Below the pieces are notes generated by a model that ran no database searches, had not been told where the DNA came from, and was given only the letters and a program-made list of their open reading frames with translations. Positions 6,929 through 15,404 of a stretch of DNA of 54,652 nt are shown here, piece by piece. Each line of letters starts with the position of its first letter. The stretch's first letter is position 1. The stretch covers positions 1-54,652 of the forward strand of contig CBCTCU010000015.1 of the NCBI GenBank assembly GCA_965145485.1, given 5' to 3'. Origin of the DNA: CABQCM01 sp965145485 (GTDB taxonomy: Bacteria; Bacillota; Clostridia; Oscillospirales; Acutalibacteraceae). Position numbers and translations under genes: made by a program.

Positions 6929-9900
6929 ATGTTAAGGAAGCCCTATCTATCCCTGTGCGCTCTGATATTGACCATCTTGATGCTAGTGCAGGCTGCACCG
7001 CTGCAATCGCTGGCCGAGTCGATGGGCAGCCAGGCAGTGACATCCCAAACAGAATCCGATGAACCGAACGCAAGCGAAGAGACCGCCCAGGCTGTGGAGG
7101 CAACGATAATCAGGGAGCTCGAAAGCGGCCGTGGGGAAAGCGTCAAGCGTTTTGAAATGAGCGACGGGACAATTCTGGCCGCGCAGTATCCCAGCCCGGT
7201 GCACTATCTGGAGGACGGTCAGTGGAAGGATATCGACAATACTCTCACGGAACAAGCGGCTGCCGACAGCGAGGATGAGGAAGGGTACGCGTCGGCCAAG
7301 AGTCAATTTCAAGTAAAATTTGCGAAAAAATACGATGCGAAAAAACTGGTCAAAATCAAGATGGACGATTACCAGCTGTCCTGGAGCTTTTCCGGTGCGA
7401 ATAGCGCAAAGGCAAAGAACGCCAAGGTGCAGACAGAAGCTGATACGGACGATGCGGCGGACGAAGATCAGACGAATCTGAAAAAGCTTACGTCGGGGGT
7501 TACCTATGCGGACATTCAGGATGGCGTAGATTTGGAATACATATTGAGTTCGACCACCCTGAAGGAAAACATTGTTGTGAAAAAGAAGCTGGATGATTAC
7601 CGCTTTGAACTGGTCCTGCGCCCGAAAAAGCTGACGCCGGTGCTGCGTGAGGATAATTGCGTGGATTTTGTCAACGATGCGCAGGAGGTTGTCTTCCAGA
7701 TTCCCGCGCCTTTTATGTACGACGCGGCCGGGGCGGAGTCACCGGATGTTGCTCTGGCGCTGACTTCCGACGGCAAAGGCAAGGAATACACCCTGACCAT
7801 TACCGCCAATGCGGAGTGGATGAACGACACCCAGAGGCAATATCCGGTCGTGATCGACCCGGTCATCATCAAAGAAAGCGAGCATCTCGATGCTTATTCC
7901 AGCGGGTATATGACAAAGTACCCCGACGGCACATGGGAACGCAACCCTACCACGGCCCACCTGTATATCGGTGAAGGGCTTGGAACGGGTAACCGTGTCG
8001 GCGAGCAGCGCGCCTATCTGATTCCGCAGCTGCCCCCACTGAGCGCGGACGATCGGGTGTGCGAGGCGTATCTGTATCTTTGTCAGTTAGGAAACGCGTC
8101 CGGAGTCGGCATCCCCAACCAAAAATTCCGTATCAATGTGCATCAGATCACCCAATCCTGGTCCAGCAATACGATCAGTTGGAATATTGGATTGGACAGC
8201 GATATCATGGACACGAAAGATACCGATTGTCTGGACGGCGGATGGGATAAATTCGATATCACCCGTGCGGTCAAGGAGTGGCACGATAATGGAAACAATT
8301 ATGGTGTGATGTTCATCGCCGATCAGTTAAGCGGAGGTGACGGCCGCCGGTATGTATCTACGGATGCGCAAAACACCTCATACGACGGGTTCCGCCCATC
8401 CGTGATTGTGAAATATTTCAACACCACTGGGCTCAACGACTTTAATTCCTATAAATCCTACGATATGGGCAGCGCCGGGACCCTGTATGCCAACGAGTAT
8501 ACGGGAGCTGTCACCCACATCGTCAACGACGTGTCCTACGGTGGCAATTTCCCAAGCATTACCATCAACCATGTCAACAACACCAGCTGGAAAGACAATG
8601 CGAACGCCTACGGTCGCGGCTGGCTGCTTAATATCAGCGAAAAGATTACCGAGATCAGCGGCGATCAACTGCCCGAACGGTACCGGTACCGGTATCGCGA
8701 TGAAGACGGCACCGAGATCTACTTTTTGACCAAAGAGAGCGGCTCCGGCTTCGAGGACGAGGTGGGGCGCGGGCTGGAATTAACCCACACCTCCGGCGCC
8801 ACTTATCCGTATACCATTACTTTCAAGGACGGAACCAAGAAAAAGTACAATTACGACGGTTATTTGTGCCAGATTGAATACACGGACGGTAAGACTACCA
8901 CCATCACATTATCCAACAATCTTCCGACCAAGATCACCGATTACGCCGGGCGTACCGCTACCTTCACCTATTCCAGCGGCCGGCTGAGTCAACTGTCCCT
9001 CACCGGCGGCAGAAAGATCACGTACGACTATGATTCCACCGGGCGTCTGCTCCAAATCCATCATTACGACGGCCTTGTCAGCGAATATGCATACGATCCC
9101 TCCAACCGTTTCGTCGCCGTCTTTAACGATACCATGCGCCTTGGGATTGACTACTACGATAACAACCGGCTGAAAGCGCTGTATGAACAGCCCTGGCCGG
9201 GTGGTACGGCGCACGATATCCTGTGGGTCGATTACCTCAAGGATAAAACCATCTTCACCCACCCGGGGCCGAGCAATAATGTTTCCTCCACCTGCTCCGA
9301 CCGGCTTTTGGAGCATTGCCTGTTCAATCAGTACGGCCAGAAGCTGACCAGCTATCTCACCGATGCAAGTCAGGTAACAACCTACGGAGTGGAATGCAAT
9401 CTATATACCCCGGTTGTCACGACCGAAGGATTTGAAAAGAACAACAAGCTCCTGACCTCCTACAACTCTCCCCAGGCACAGAACTACATTCGCAACATGA
9501 GTCTGGAGCAAGGCGCAACCAACTGGCTGACAAACTCGGCCGCGTCGGGCGCATTTTCGGTGGATTCCAGCCATTCCTATATCGGCTCCAAATCGGGAAA
9601 GCTGTATCGTGCCAGCGCATCGAATACGCAGCCGGAAGTATACCAGACAAACACGCTGCCGGCGGGCAGCTATACCTTTTCGGGCTATATCCGTACCTCG
9701 GGGCTGACCGGGGATGGGGTCTGCCTGCTTCTGCGTACCAGCGCAAACAGCACAGGCGTCAAAAGCAGGGTGGTTACCGGCACCACCACGACCGCCAACG
9801 AAGATGGTTGGCAAAAGCTGTCGGTCACCTATGAAATATCCTCCGAAACAACCGTCGTATCGGCGGTATGCATGTTGCCCGGCACCAAGGGAACGGTCTA

Positions 9901-10009
9901 TTTTGATGCGCTGCAACTGGAGCGGGGCGATGTCGCCAATCCGCCGAATATGATCGAGAACTCCAATATGGAAAGCGCCTTTGGCTGGGGGGGTCCCAGG
10001 CGCTGGTAA
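6929..10009 (+). CDS. RHS/YD-repeat secreted polymorphic-toxin protein, N-terminal part (frame broken at 9987-9993)
   Basis: These 1026 residues start with a signal peptide (MLRKPYLSLCALILTILM..., cleavage near AES), so the protein is exported. The ATG at 6929 has AAAGGAGG 10 nt upstream. About residues 305-495 form a DNRLRE-type beta domain (TVxxWNI-like ...SWSSNTISWNIG, then FDITRAVKEW). YD-type repeats follow to about residue 790 (YDYDSTGRLLQI and similar), then a carbohydrate-binding-like beta sandwich (about 850-1000; GSYTFSGYIRTSG). The frame ends abruptly at WGGPRRW after a run of seven G. Shifting by -1 at that run restores FGWGGSQALVSGVDTYT and joins the next ORF, so the two parts are one gene of about 2210 residues. 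RHS proteins form a hollow beta cocoon that carries a C-terminal toxin. A promoter and an attenuator-like leader precede it. Confidence 0.9.
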   Translation: MLRKPYLSLCALILTILMLVQAAPLQSLAESMGSQAVTSQTESDEPNASEETAQAVEATIIRELESGRGESVKRFEMSDGTILAAQYPSPVHYLEDGQWKDIDNTLTEQAAADSEDEEGYASAKSQFQVKFAKKYDAKKLVKIKMDDYQLSWSFSGANSAKAKNAKVQTEADTDDAADEDQTNLKKLTSGVTYADIQDGVDLEYILSSTTLKENIVVKKKLDDYRFELVLRPKKLTPVLREDNCVDFVNDAQEVVFQIPAPFMYDAAGAESPDVALALTSDGKGKEYTLTITANAEWMNDTQRQYPVVIDPVIIKESEHLDAYSSGYMTKYPDGTWERNPTTAHLYIGEGLGTGNRVGEQRAYLIPQLPPLSADDRVCEAYLYLCQLGNASGVGIPNQKFRINVHQITQSWSSNTISWNIGLDSDIMDTKDTDCLDGGWDKFDITRAVKEWHDNGNNYGVMFIADQLSGGDGRRYVSTDAQNTSYDGFRPSVIVKYFNTTGLNDFNSYKSYDMGSAGTLYANEYTGAVTHIVNDVSYGGNFPSITINHVNNTSWKDNANAYGRGWLLNISEKITEISGDQLPERYRYRYRDEDGTEIYFLTKESGSGFEDEVGRGLELTHTSGATYPYTITFKDGTKKKYNYDGYLCQIEYTDGKTTTITLSNNLPTKITDYAGRTATFTYSSGRLSQLSLTGGRKITYDYDSTGRLLQIHHYDGLVSEYAYDPSNRFVAVFNDTMRLGIDYYDNNRLKALYEQPWPGGTAHDILWVDYLKDKTIFTHPGPSNNVSSTCSDRLLEHCLFNQYGQKLTSYLTDASQVTTYGVECNLYTPVVTTEGFEKNNKLLTSYNSPQAQNYIRNMSLEQGATNWLTNSAASGAFSVDSSHSYIGSKSGKLYRASASNTQPEVYQTNTLPAGSYTFSGYIRTSGLTGDGVCLLLRTSANSTGVKSRVVTGTTTTANEDGWQKLSVTYEISSETTVVSAVCMLPGTKGTVYFDALQLERGDVANPPNMIENSNMESAFGWGGPRRW

Positions 10010-10014
10010 GCGGA

Positions 10015-13000
10015 GTGGACACCTATACCACGGCGCAGTCCCATTCCTATGGGGAATCCTATCGGCTTCGAGGCGATTATGACAGCCATAAGCACATCGT
10101 GCAGTGGGTTCCGCTCTCTGGGAACACCACCGACACCTATGTGGTCAGCGGATGGGCCAAAGGGGCAAGCCTGCCTAAGGAAAACAACCCCGATTCCCGC
10201 TTCTGCCTGGCGGTCTGCATCGTATACACCGACGGCACGCGGTACGACCTGGACGACCTGGAATACGACCGTTATGTGCGTGACTGGCAGTATGTCTCCC
10301 GATCCTTTACGGTGCAGCATCCGGATAATCCAAATAAGGTTCCCCAGCGTCTGGAAGTCTACGGGGTTTACGACTGCAATGGCAACGACGCCTATTTTGA
10401 CGATATTCAACTGCTCAAGGACGCAGCCCCCACCTACACCTACGACGATGAGGGGAATTTGACCTCGGTCAAGGATCTGGCCGAGCAGAAGTCGGAGTAC
10501 GAATTTTCCAATAACACCCTAGTACGCACCCTCAACCCGACCGGAAGCAGCTATATCAACACGTATCACTACCAGGATAAAAACCAGCTGCAATCCTCGG
10601 TCGCCGATGGCGTTACCTACGCTTATTCTTACGACGCCAAAGGAAACGTTACCCGGGCGAGGGCCCTGTCGAGCCAATTAAGCAGCGGGAAATATTATTA
10701 TCTCATCACTGGTAACGGCAACCTGGTGGTGGATCTGTACCAGAACAACACATCGGCTGGCACCAAGTTTATCGCCTACACACCGCGAAAAACCTCCGGC
10801 CAGAAGATGAAACTGGTCAGCGCGGGAAGCGGATATTACACCATCCATCCGTCGACCGATGAAAGCAAGGTGCTGGGAGTACGGGGGGCCGGCACGACTA
10901 ACAACACGGCCATCGAACTGCAAACCAATACCGGCGCGGATTCCCAGCTATGGTATTTTAGTAACAATACCGACGGCAGCTACCAGATATCCCCCAAGCA
11001 TGCCAACACCATGCGGCTGGATTCCCCCAAACCCGGCACGAGCGCAGACAACGACCTGATCCTCCATGGCAATAACAGCGGCAAGCAACAGAAATTTTAT
11101 CTGGAGGCGGTGGATGATACCGATTCGTTATACGTCCAGTCCACGGCCACTTACAGCAGCTCGGGGGCTTATCCTGCGTCGGTGACGACCATGGACGGTA
11201 CCACCAGCACGACCTATGACGAGGGAAACGACCGCCTGACGTCGGCGACGGGTGCGTACGCCAAAACGCAGTACAACTACACGAGTAACGCATTGGACTA
11301 TACCGTGACGAAGAAGGACAAAACAAACAACGCGACGCTTGGGGAGGTTGACTATGAATATACCGGGGAGAGGCTGACGCAGCTGACCAGCCCGGGAGCG
11401 ACCTACCACTTTGGGTATGATGCCTACGGCAACCGAACCACCACAAAAGTAGGGAACCGAACCCTGATCACCAACGCCTATCAGGCGTATAACGGGGTGC
11501 TGCAGCAGAGCACCTACGGAAACGGCCACATGGTGCAGTACAGCTACGATGAGCTCAACCGCCTCAGGCAGCTGTCCAAATGGACGGGAAGCAAGGTGCG
11601 GATGTATTCGTGGGAGTATGACGTATTCGGAAACATCAGCATGCTGTTGGACGCAAGCAACTGGCTGACGACCCACTATCAGTATGATTCGATTGGCAGG
11701 ATCAACCGGTTTGACCGCAGCGACGGGTATGCGGCCGAGGTGACCTACGATGACAAGAACCGTCTATCCACGAGCATCTACAAGACCTCGGACGGGAGCC
11801 GGAGCATGTCGGTGACCTACGATGACGCTATCAACCGGGTGAAAACCGGCCAGACCGATGGACTGGAATGGTCAAATACATACGACGGGCTGGGGCGCCT
11901 GACTTGGCGCTCGTATGACATCGGGGCAGGATACACCATGTCCGAGAGCTTTGACTACCGCACGAGCGGCAACCGGAGCGACGCGCGGGTGGCCAAGCAT
12001 ACCTTCTTCTATACCCCAACCGAGTATGAATACGATTCCGCGGGGAACATAACGACCATTACCTATCCGTACAGCAACAAAACCATCGAGTACGAATACG
12101 ATGCGATGGGGAGGCTGACCGAGGAACGCAACCAGATGATCGGACGCATGGAGGTCTACACCTACAATGCGCAGGGGAACATCTCCAAGCGGCAGACCTA
12201 TGAATATAATCAGTCAGGCTCCCAGTGGGTGCAGGGTAATCTGCTGAACACCGATGATTGGGCCTATACGGACAGTACCTGGTCCGACCGATGCAACTGG
12301 TTTTTACAAAACGGGATCACTTATCAGATGACCTTCGACGAAATAGGCAACCCGCTGGTATATCGGAGTATGAATATGACCTGGCAGAACGGGCGGGAGC
12401 TTCAGACGATCCATAAGGGAAGCGACGCCTGGGGTCATACGTATTGGGATTTTACCTATGACGTCAACGGACAGAGGCTGAGCAAGAAGCAGACCACATC
12501 CGAAACAGAAGATGGAACAAGGACGACCGTGCAAACCACAACCTACTATTATGATGGGACCAAATTAGCAGCGGAGAAAAAAGGCGGAACAATTATATGG
12601 TACGATTATGACGAAAACGGAACACCAATCGGAATGCGTGTCAACGGAGTGGATTACCTGTTCGGCAGGAACCTGCAGGGGGATATCGTCGCGATCTATA
12701 ACGAAAGCCTGACGTCCGTGGTGCAGTATACCTATGACTCGTGGGGAAAAGTTTTATCTGTCGACGGCTCGATGGCGGATACCATTGGGGAATATAACTC
12801 TCTGCGCTACCGTGGGTATTACTACGATTCCGACACGGGCCTGTACTACCTCAATTCCCGGTACTACGACCCCGTCATGTGCCGGTTTGTCAATGCGGAT
12901 GGGTATGCTTCCACCGGACAGGGTATTCAAGGGAACAATATGTATGCCTATTGTTTATACAATCCTATAAATTATTCAGATAACGGTGGAACAATATGTC

Positions 13001-13563
13001 ATATCCATGATGGAGGCCGTTCTGGTCCTGAATGTATGTTTATTAATGGTATATGTATATATCACGGTACTACTGAATGTTGTTTAGCAGAACCCCAAGT
13101 ACCTGCTATTACATCGCCCGTTAACCACGCGGATTATCGTAATGATGCACCATCAGCCGCTTTTGGGTCAAAGCGTAGTGGTGGTAGAACCCATAAAGGT
13201 GTGGACTTCTATCCATCAGACAGTAAAAATGATAGTTTGTATGGTTCGGATGGAACTCCTCGTAATGTCTATGCGATGTCTTCTGGAACAGTGATAGATT
13301 ATTTATCTAACTTTTATAGTGGCACATCCGCTATTGTAATTGATCATGGCAGCTTTGTCGCATTATATGGAGAGATCAGCACTAACTTAAAGATAGGCGA
13401 TACTGTAGCTCAAGGACAACATATAGGAACTATGAAAGTATCATGGGATAACACACTAATGCTACATCTTGAGATTTTTGAAGGAGGTTACGGATCGTAT
13501 TCCAGAAACAACCCTTATCGGGTTGATCCAACATATACTTACAGCTTGCCCGATTGGAGGTGA
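10015..13563 (+). CDS. RHS/YD-repeat protein, C-terminal part: lectin-like domains, RHS core and M23-peptidase-like toxin tip
   Basis: This 1182-residue frame continues the preceding gene after the G-run frameshift. In order it has a second carbohydrate-binding-like sandwich (to residue ~140), a ricin-type beta-trefoil (about 215-365, GKYYYLITGNGNLVVDLY ... QLWYF), many YD repeats, and the RHS core end (LRYRGYYYDSDTGLYYLNSR, DPxxCRFVNADGY, NMYAYCLYNPINYSD). After this point the DNA becomes AT-rich and the sequence changes to a tip of about 190 residues resembling LytM/M23 endopeptidases: THKGVDF (H and D zinc ligands), AMSSGTVIDY, IDHGSFVALYGE, GDTVAQGQHIGTM and LMLHLEIF. The first histidine of the usual HxH motif is Met here. 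The sharp composition change at the core-tip junction is typical of exchangeable toxin tips. GTG at 10015 is only the first possible restart and no ribosome site supports it; translation probably requires the upstream frame. Confidence 0.88.
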   Translation: MDTYTTAQSHSYGESYRLRGDYDSHKHIVQWVPLSGNTTDTYVVSGWAKGASLPKENNPDSRFCLAVCIVYTDGTRYDLDDLEYDRYVRDWQYVSRSFTVQHPDNPNKVPQRLEVYGVYDCNGNDAYFDDIQLLKDAAPTYTYDDEGNLTSVKDLAEQKSEYEFSNNTLVRTLNPTGSSYINTYHYQDKNQLQSSVADGVTYAYSYDAKGNVTRARALSSQLSSGKYYYLITGNGNLVVDLYQNNTSAGTKFIAYTPRKTSGQKMKLVSAGSGYYTIHPSTDESKVLGVRGAGTTNNTAIELQTNTGADSQLWYFSNNTDGSYQISPKHANTMRLDSPKPGTSADNDLILHGNNSGKQQKFYLEAVDDTDSLYVQSTATYSSSGAYPASVTTMDGTTSTTYDEGNDRLTSATGAYAKTQYNYTSNALDYTVTKKDKTNNATLGEVDYEYTGERLTQLTSPGATYHFGYDAYGNRTTTKVGNRTLITNAYQAYNGVLQQSTYGNGHMVQYSYDELNRLRQLSKWTGSKVRMYSWEYDVFGNISMLLDASNWLTTHYQYDSIGRINRFDRSDGYAAEVTYDDKNRLSTSIYKTSDGSRSMSVTYDDAINRVKTGQTDGLEWSNTYDGLGRLTWRSYDIGAGYTMSESFDYRTSGNRSDARVAKHTFFYTPTEYEYDSAGNITTITYPYSNKTIEYEYDAMGRLTEERNQMIGRMEVYTYNAQGNISKRQTYEYNQSGSQWVQGNLLNTDDWAYTDSTWSDRCNWFLQNGITYQMTFDEIGNPLVYRSMNMTWQNGRELQTIHKGSDAWGHTYWDFTYDVNGQRLSKKQTTSETEDGTRTTVQTTTYYYDGTKLAAEKKGGTIIWYDYDENGTPIGMRVNGVDYLFGRNLQGDIVAIYNESLTSVVQYTYDSWGKVLSVDGSMADTIGEYNSLRYRGYYYDSDTGLYYLNSRYYDPVMCRFVNADGYASTGQGIQGNNMYAYCLYNPINYSDNGGTICHIHDGGRSGPECMFINGICIYHGTTECCLAEPQVPAITSPVNHADYRNDAPSAAFGSKRSGGRTHKGVDFYPSDSKNDSLYGSDGTPRNVYAMSSGTVIDYLSNFYSGTSAIVIDHGSFVALYGEISTNLKIGDTVAQGQHIGTMKVSWDNTLMLHLEIFEGGYGSYSRNNPYRVDPTYTYSLPDWR
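12437..12954 (+). repeat. RHS core direct repeat, copy 1
   Basis: This 518-bp segment of the full RHS gene matches 15421-15938 with no net gap. The last ~150 bp (12802-12954) are identical by eye. It ends exactly where the two toxin tips diverge and could serve as the homologous arm for tip exchange. Confidence 0.9.
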
Positions 13564-13567
13564 TTTT

Positions 13568-14368
13568 TTGAAACGGATCATAATAGGAATCGTCATTTTA
13601 GCACTTATGACTCAGGGATGTCACCATAGTGCAAACCAGTCTGCGGATATAAATTCTGAAAATACTCCGTTGCTATTTTATGATGATGATAACCATTTTG
13701 ACTATGCATATACGTTATGTTACTTTACAAACAAAAAATACCAATCTATGGATACATCATTATATAATGGTAAATACAGTTCTGAATTTATAGGCAGTTA
13801 TGAAAAAGTACAAACGAGTGCTTTTAATTTGGATCAAAAGTTTACTTTTTACAACGAAAAGGGCATAGCGTTAGAGGAAAAAATAAATCAACTGTATTGT
13901 GGTGGTAACGTCATTGATGATTTTTCACATGTCTATGCCGAGTTAGAAGACACTCAACAATTAAAGGGCCATCGATGGATCGGTATCTATTCAACACAAA
14001 ATCCATACCCGCGCAACCCCATCTACTCTGACAATTCTATTGAAATTGACTTGGATGGAAATGGGCAAATGGATGTAATACAATGGTCATTCACCATGGC
14101 GGATTCCAATAATAATGCTGACATGATGTGGAATTATAATGTTATTTTCGAGGTGAATGGAAATACATTTACCTATAGCAATCCGACAGAATTACCATTG
14201 GAGCAAAGTGATTTATCCATTTTTACTGCAGATATCAATTCTGATGATCGCATGGAAATCATCATCTATCAAAAACTGATGATGATCCAGTCTGAAATAA
14301 TAGTATATGAAGTTAAGAATGGATCTCTCCAAACGATGTTTCAATACGTTATTAACACAGGCCCCTAA
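13568..14368 (+). CDS. Lipoprotein, candidate immunity protein for the M23-like tip
   Basis: The 266-residue product starts at TTG 13568 behind GGAGGTG that overlaps the end of the RHS gene, leaving 4 nt between stop and start. The signal peptide MKRIIIGIVILALMTQGC ends in a lipobox-like TQGC, so it should sit on the outer face of the membrane. The rest has no recognised catalytic motif; a segment IEIDLDGNGQMDVIQWSF followed by FTADINSDDRMEIIIYQ looks like an FG-GAP/VCBS-type beta repeat with Asp-rich loops. AT-rich like the tip before it. Position directly after the toxin tip and extracytoplasmic anchoring suggest that it neutralises an incoming wall-targeting toxin; this is inference. Confidence 0.75.
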   Translation: MKRIIIGIVILALMTQGCHHSANQSADINSENTPLLFYDDDNHFDYAYTLCYFTNKKYQSMDTSLYNGKYSSEFIGSYEKVQTSAFNLDQKFTFYNEKGIALEEKINQLYCGGNVIDDFSHVYAELEDTQQLKGHRWIGIYSTQNPYPRNPIYSDNSIEIDLDGNGQMDVIQWSFTMADSNNNADMMWNYNVIFEVNGNTFTYSNPTELPLEQSDLSIFTADINSDDRMEIIIYQKLMMIQSEIIVYEVKNGSLQTMFQYVINTGP

Positions 14369-14402
14369 TTGCCACAAAATCCATGATGCGCTTAATCATC
14401 AC

Positions 14403-14629
14403 TTGAACGGGGAGGACTACCTGTATGGAAGGAACCTGCAAGGGGCATAGGGAGAAGTGGAGCGCATTTGGTTATTGTAACCGGTGTCAATTTGACTAAA
14501 GGAACCGTGTACACCAATAATCCTTGGGGAATCGTAGGCGAACAAACATATGATGAATTTTTGCAAGGCTTTGTAGGTCTACCAAGTAAAGACCATATGC
14601 CATTTGGTTTCTTTATTTATATTCAATAA
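14403..14629 (+). pseudogene. Remnant of an RHS core fused to a papain/C39-like toxin tip
   Basis: From 14403 the DNA reads LNGEDYLYGRNLQG, a piece of the RHS core also present near 15625. It then switches, in another frame, to a C-terminal fragment ending at TAA 14629: GAHLVIVTGVNL, VYTNNPWG and QTYDEFLQGF. The spacing of the His (AHLVIVTG) and Asn/Asp (NPWG) segments matches the C-terminal half of papain-like C39-type cysteine peptidases. The catalytic Cys half is missing and there is no start codon. It is directly followed, with a shared ribosome-site region, by a lipoprotein gene. I read it as the tail of a displaced toxin cassette. Confidence 0.65.
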
Positions 14630-14641
14630 GGAGGAATTGAA

Positions 14642-15349
14642 GTGGTGAATAAAAAAGTAACCATTTGTCAAGCCTTAGGCATATTTCTGGTATTGTTTCA
14701 TTTGGCCGGATGTCATGAGGAAACATTACCTATCGTGTCGTCATCGTCGGGTGATGCGATTGCTTTGGAATCGTCATCCCTTATATCCAGTACGGAATCT
14801 GTTGAATCCCTCGATATATTTTCAAGCGCATATTCCCCCAGTTCGTCAATTGTAGTTCAGTCATCAAGTGATTCAACTCCTATGGAACCCACAAGCAGTA
14901 AAGTGACGGTAACATCCATAACAGAATCTGTGCCAACAATGTCAGAAGAGGGAGAAAACATAATGAACAACAACTGTAAGCTAATTGTTAATAATAACGA
15001 TATAACAGAATTTACCTATGTTAATCTTCACGAGAATTATGCGGATATTCCAATCTTAGCTATTTGTGAAGCTTTAGGTGTATCCGTAACACGGATCGAT
15101 TCGACAAACGTAATTCTTTCGTATAATGATATTAACTACAAACTTGATATGAAAGAATGTTTACTTACACAAGAAGGCGAAACAATTAATATATTATCAT
15201 TACCGCCAGGCGGAACCCAGAGGCATTTTCAAATAAAAAACAATGATTTGATAGTAGATAGTATTACAAGTCGTAGCTTTATCAACCTTCTGGGGGCTAA
15301 GCTGAGTATAGACTATGATGAAGCGATTGTATTTGTGAATAATAAATAA
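14642..15349 (+). CDS. Ser-rich lipoprotein, candidate immunity protein for the papain-like tip
   Basis: This encodes 235 residues. The GTG at 14642 (or the adjacent GTG at 14645) follows GGAGG. The signal peptide ends in the lipobox LAGC. A Ser/Thr-rich linker of about 70 residues spaces a C-terminal globular domain of about 125 residues from the membrane. That domain (CKLIVNNNDITEF..YVNLHENYADIPILAICEALGV, then SRSFINLLGAKLSIDY) resembles the copper-amine-oxidase N-terminal/stalk-like domain common in clostridial surface proteins. It follows the papain-like tip remnant by 12 nt and ends in a terminator, so tip and lipoprotein form one cassette. Role as immunity protein is inferred from position and location. 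Confidence 0.75.
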   Translation: MVNKKVTICQALGIFLVLFHLAGCHEETLPIVSSSSGDAIALESSSLISSTESVESLDIFSSAYSPSSSIVVQSSSDSTPMEPTSSKVTVTSITESVPTMSEEGENIMNNNCKLIVNNNDITEFTYVNLHENYADIPILAICEALGVSVTRIDSTNVILSYNDINYKLDMKECLLTQEGETINILSLPPGGTQRHFQIKNNDLIVDSITSRSFINLLGAKLSIDYDEAIVFVNNK

Positions 15350-15363
15350 CTATTTAGTTTTCT

Positions 15364-15395
15364 GCCGGAAACTATATTGTTTCCGGCTTCCCTTT
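15364..15395 (+). terminator. Rho-independent terminator after the Ser-rich lipoprotein
   Basis: GCCGGAAAC pairs with GTTTCCGGC (6-nt loop), followed by TTCCCTTT. It separates the lipoprotein from the second RHS core, which has no promoter of its own that I can see. Confidence 0.7.
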
Positions 15396-15404
15396 GATCT
15401 TGCT

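Noticed and set aside
10015..10060. Independent start of the second RHS ORF
   Set aside because: GTG 10015 has no ribosome site and the coding character continues upstream in the same frame, so it is the continuation of a frameshifted gene.
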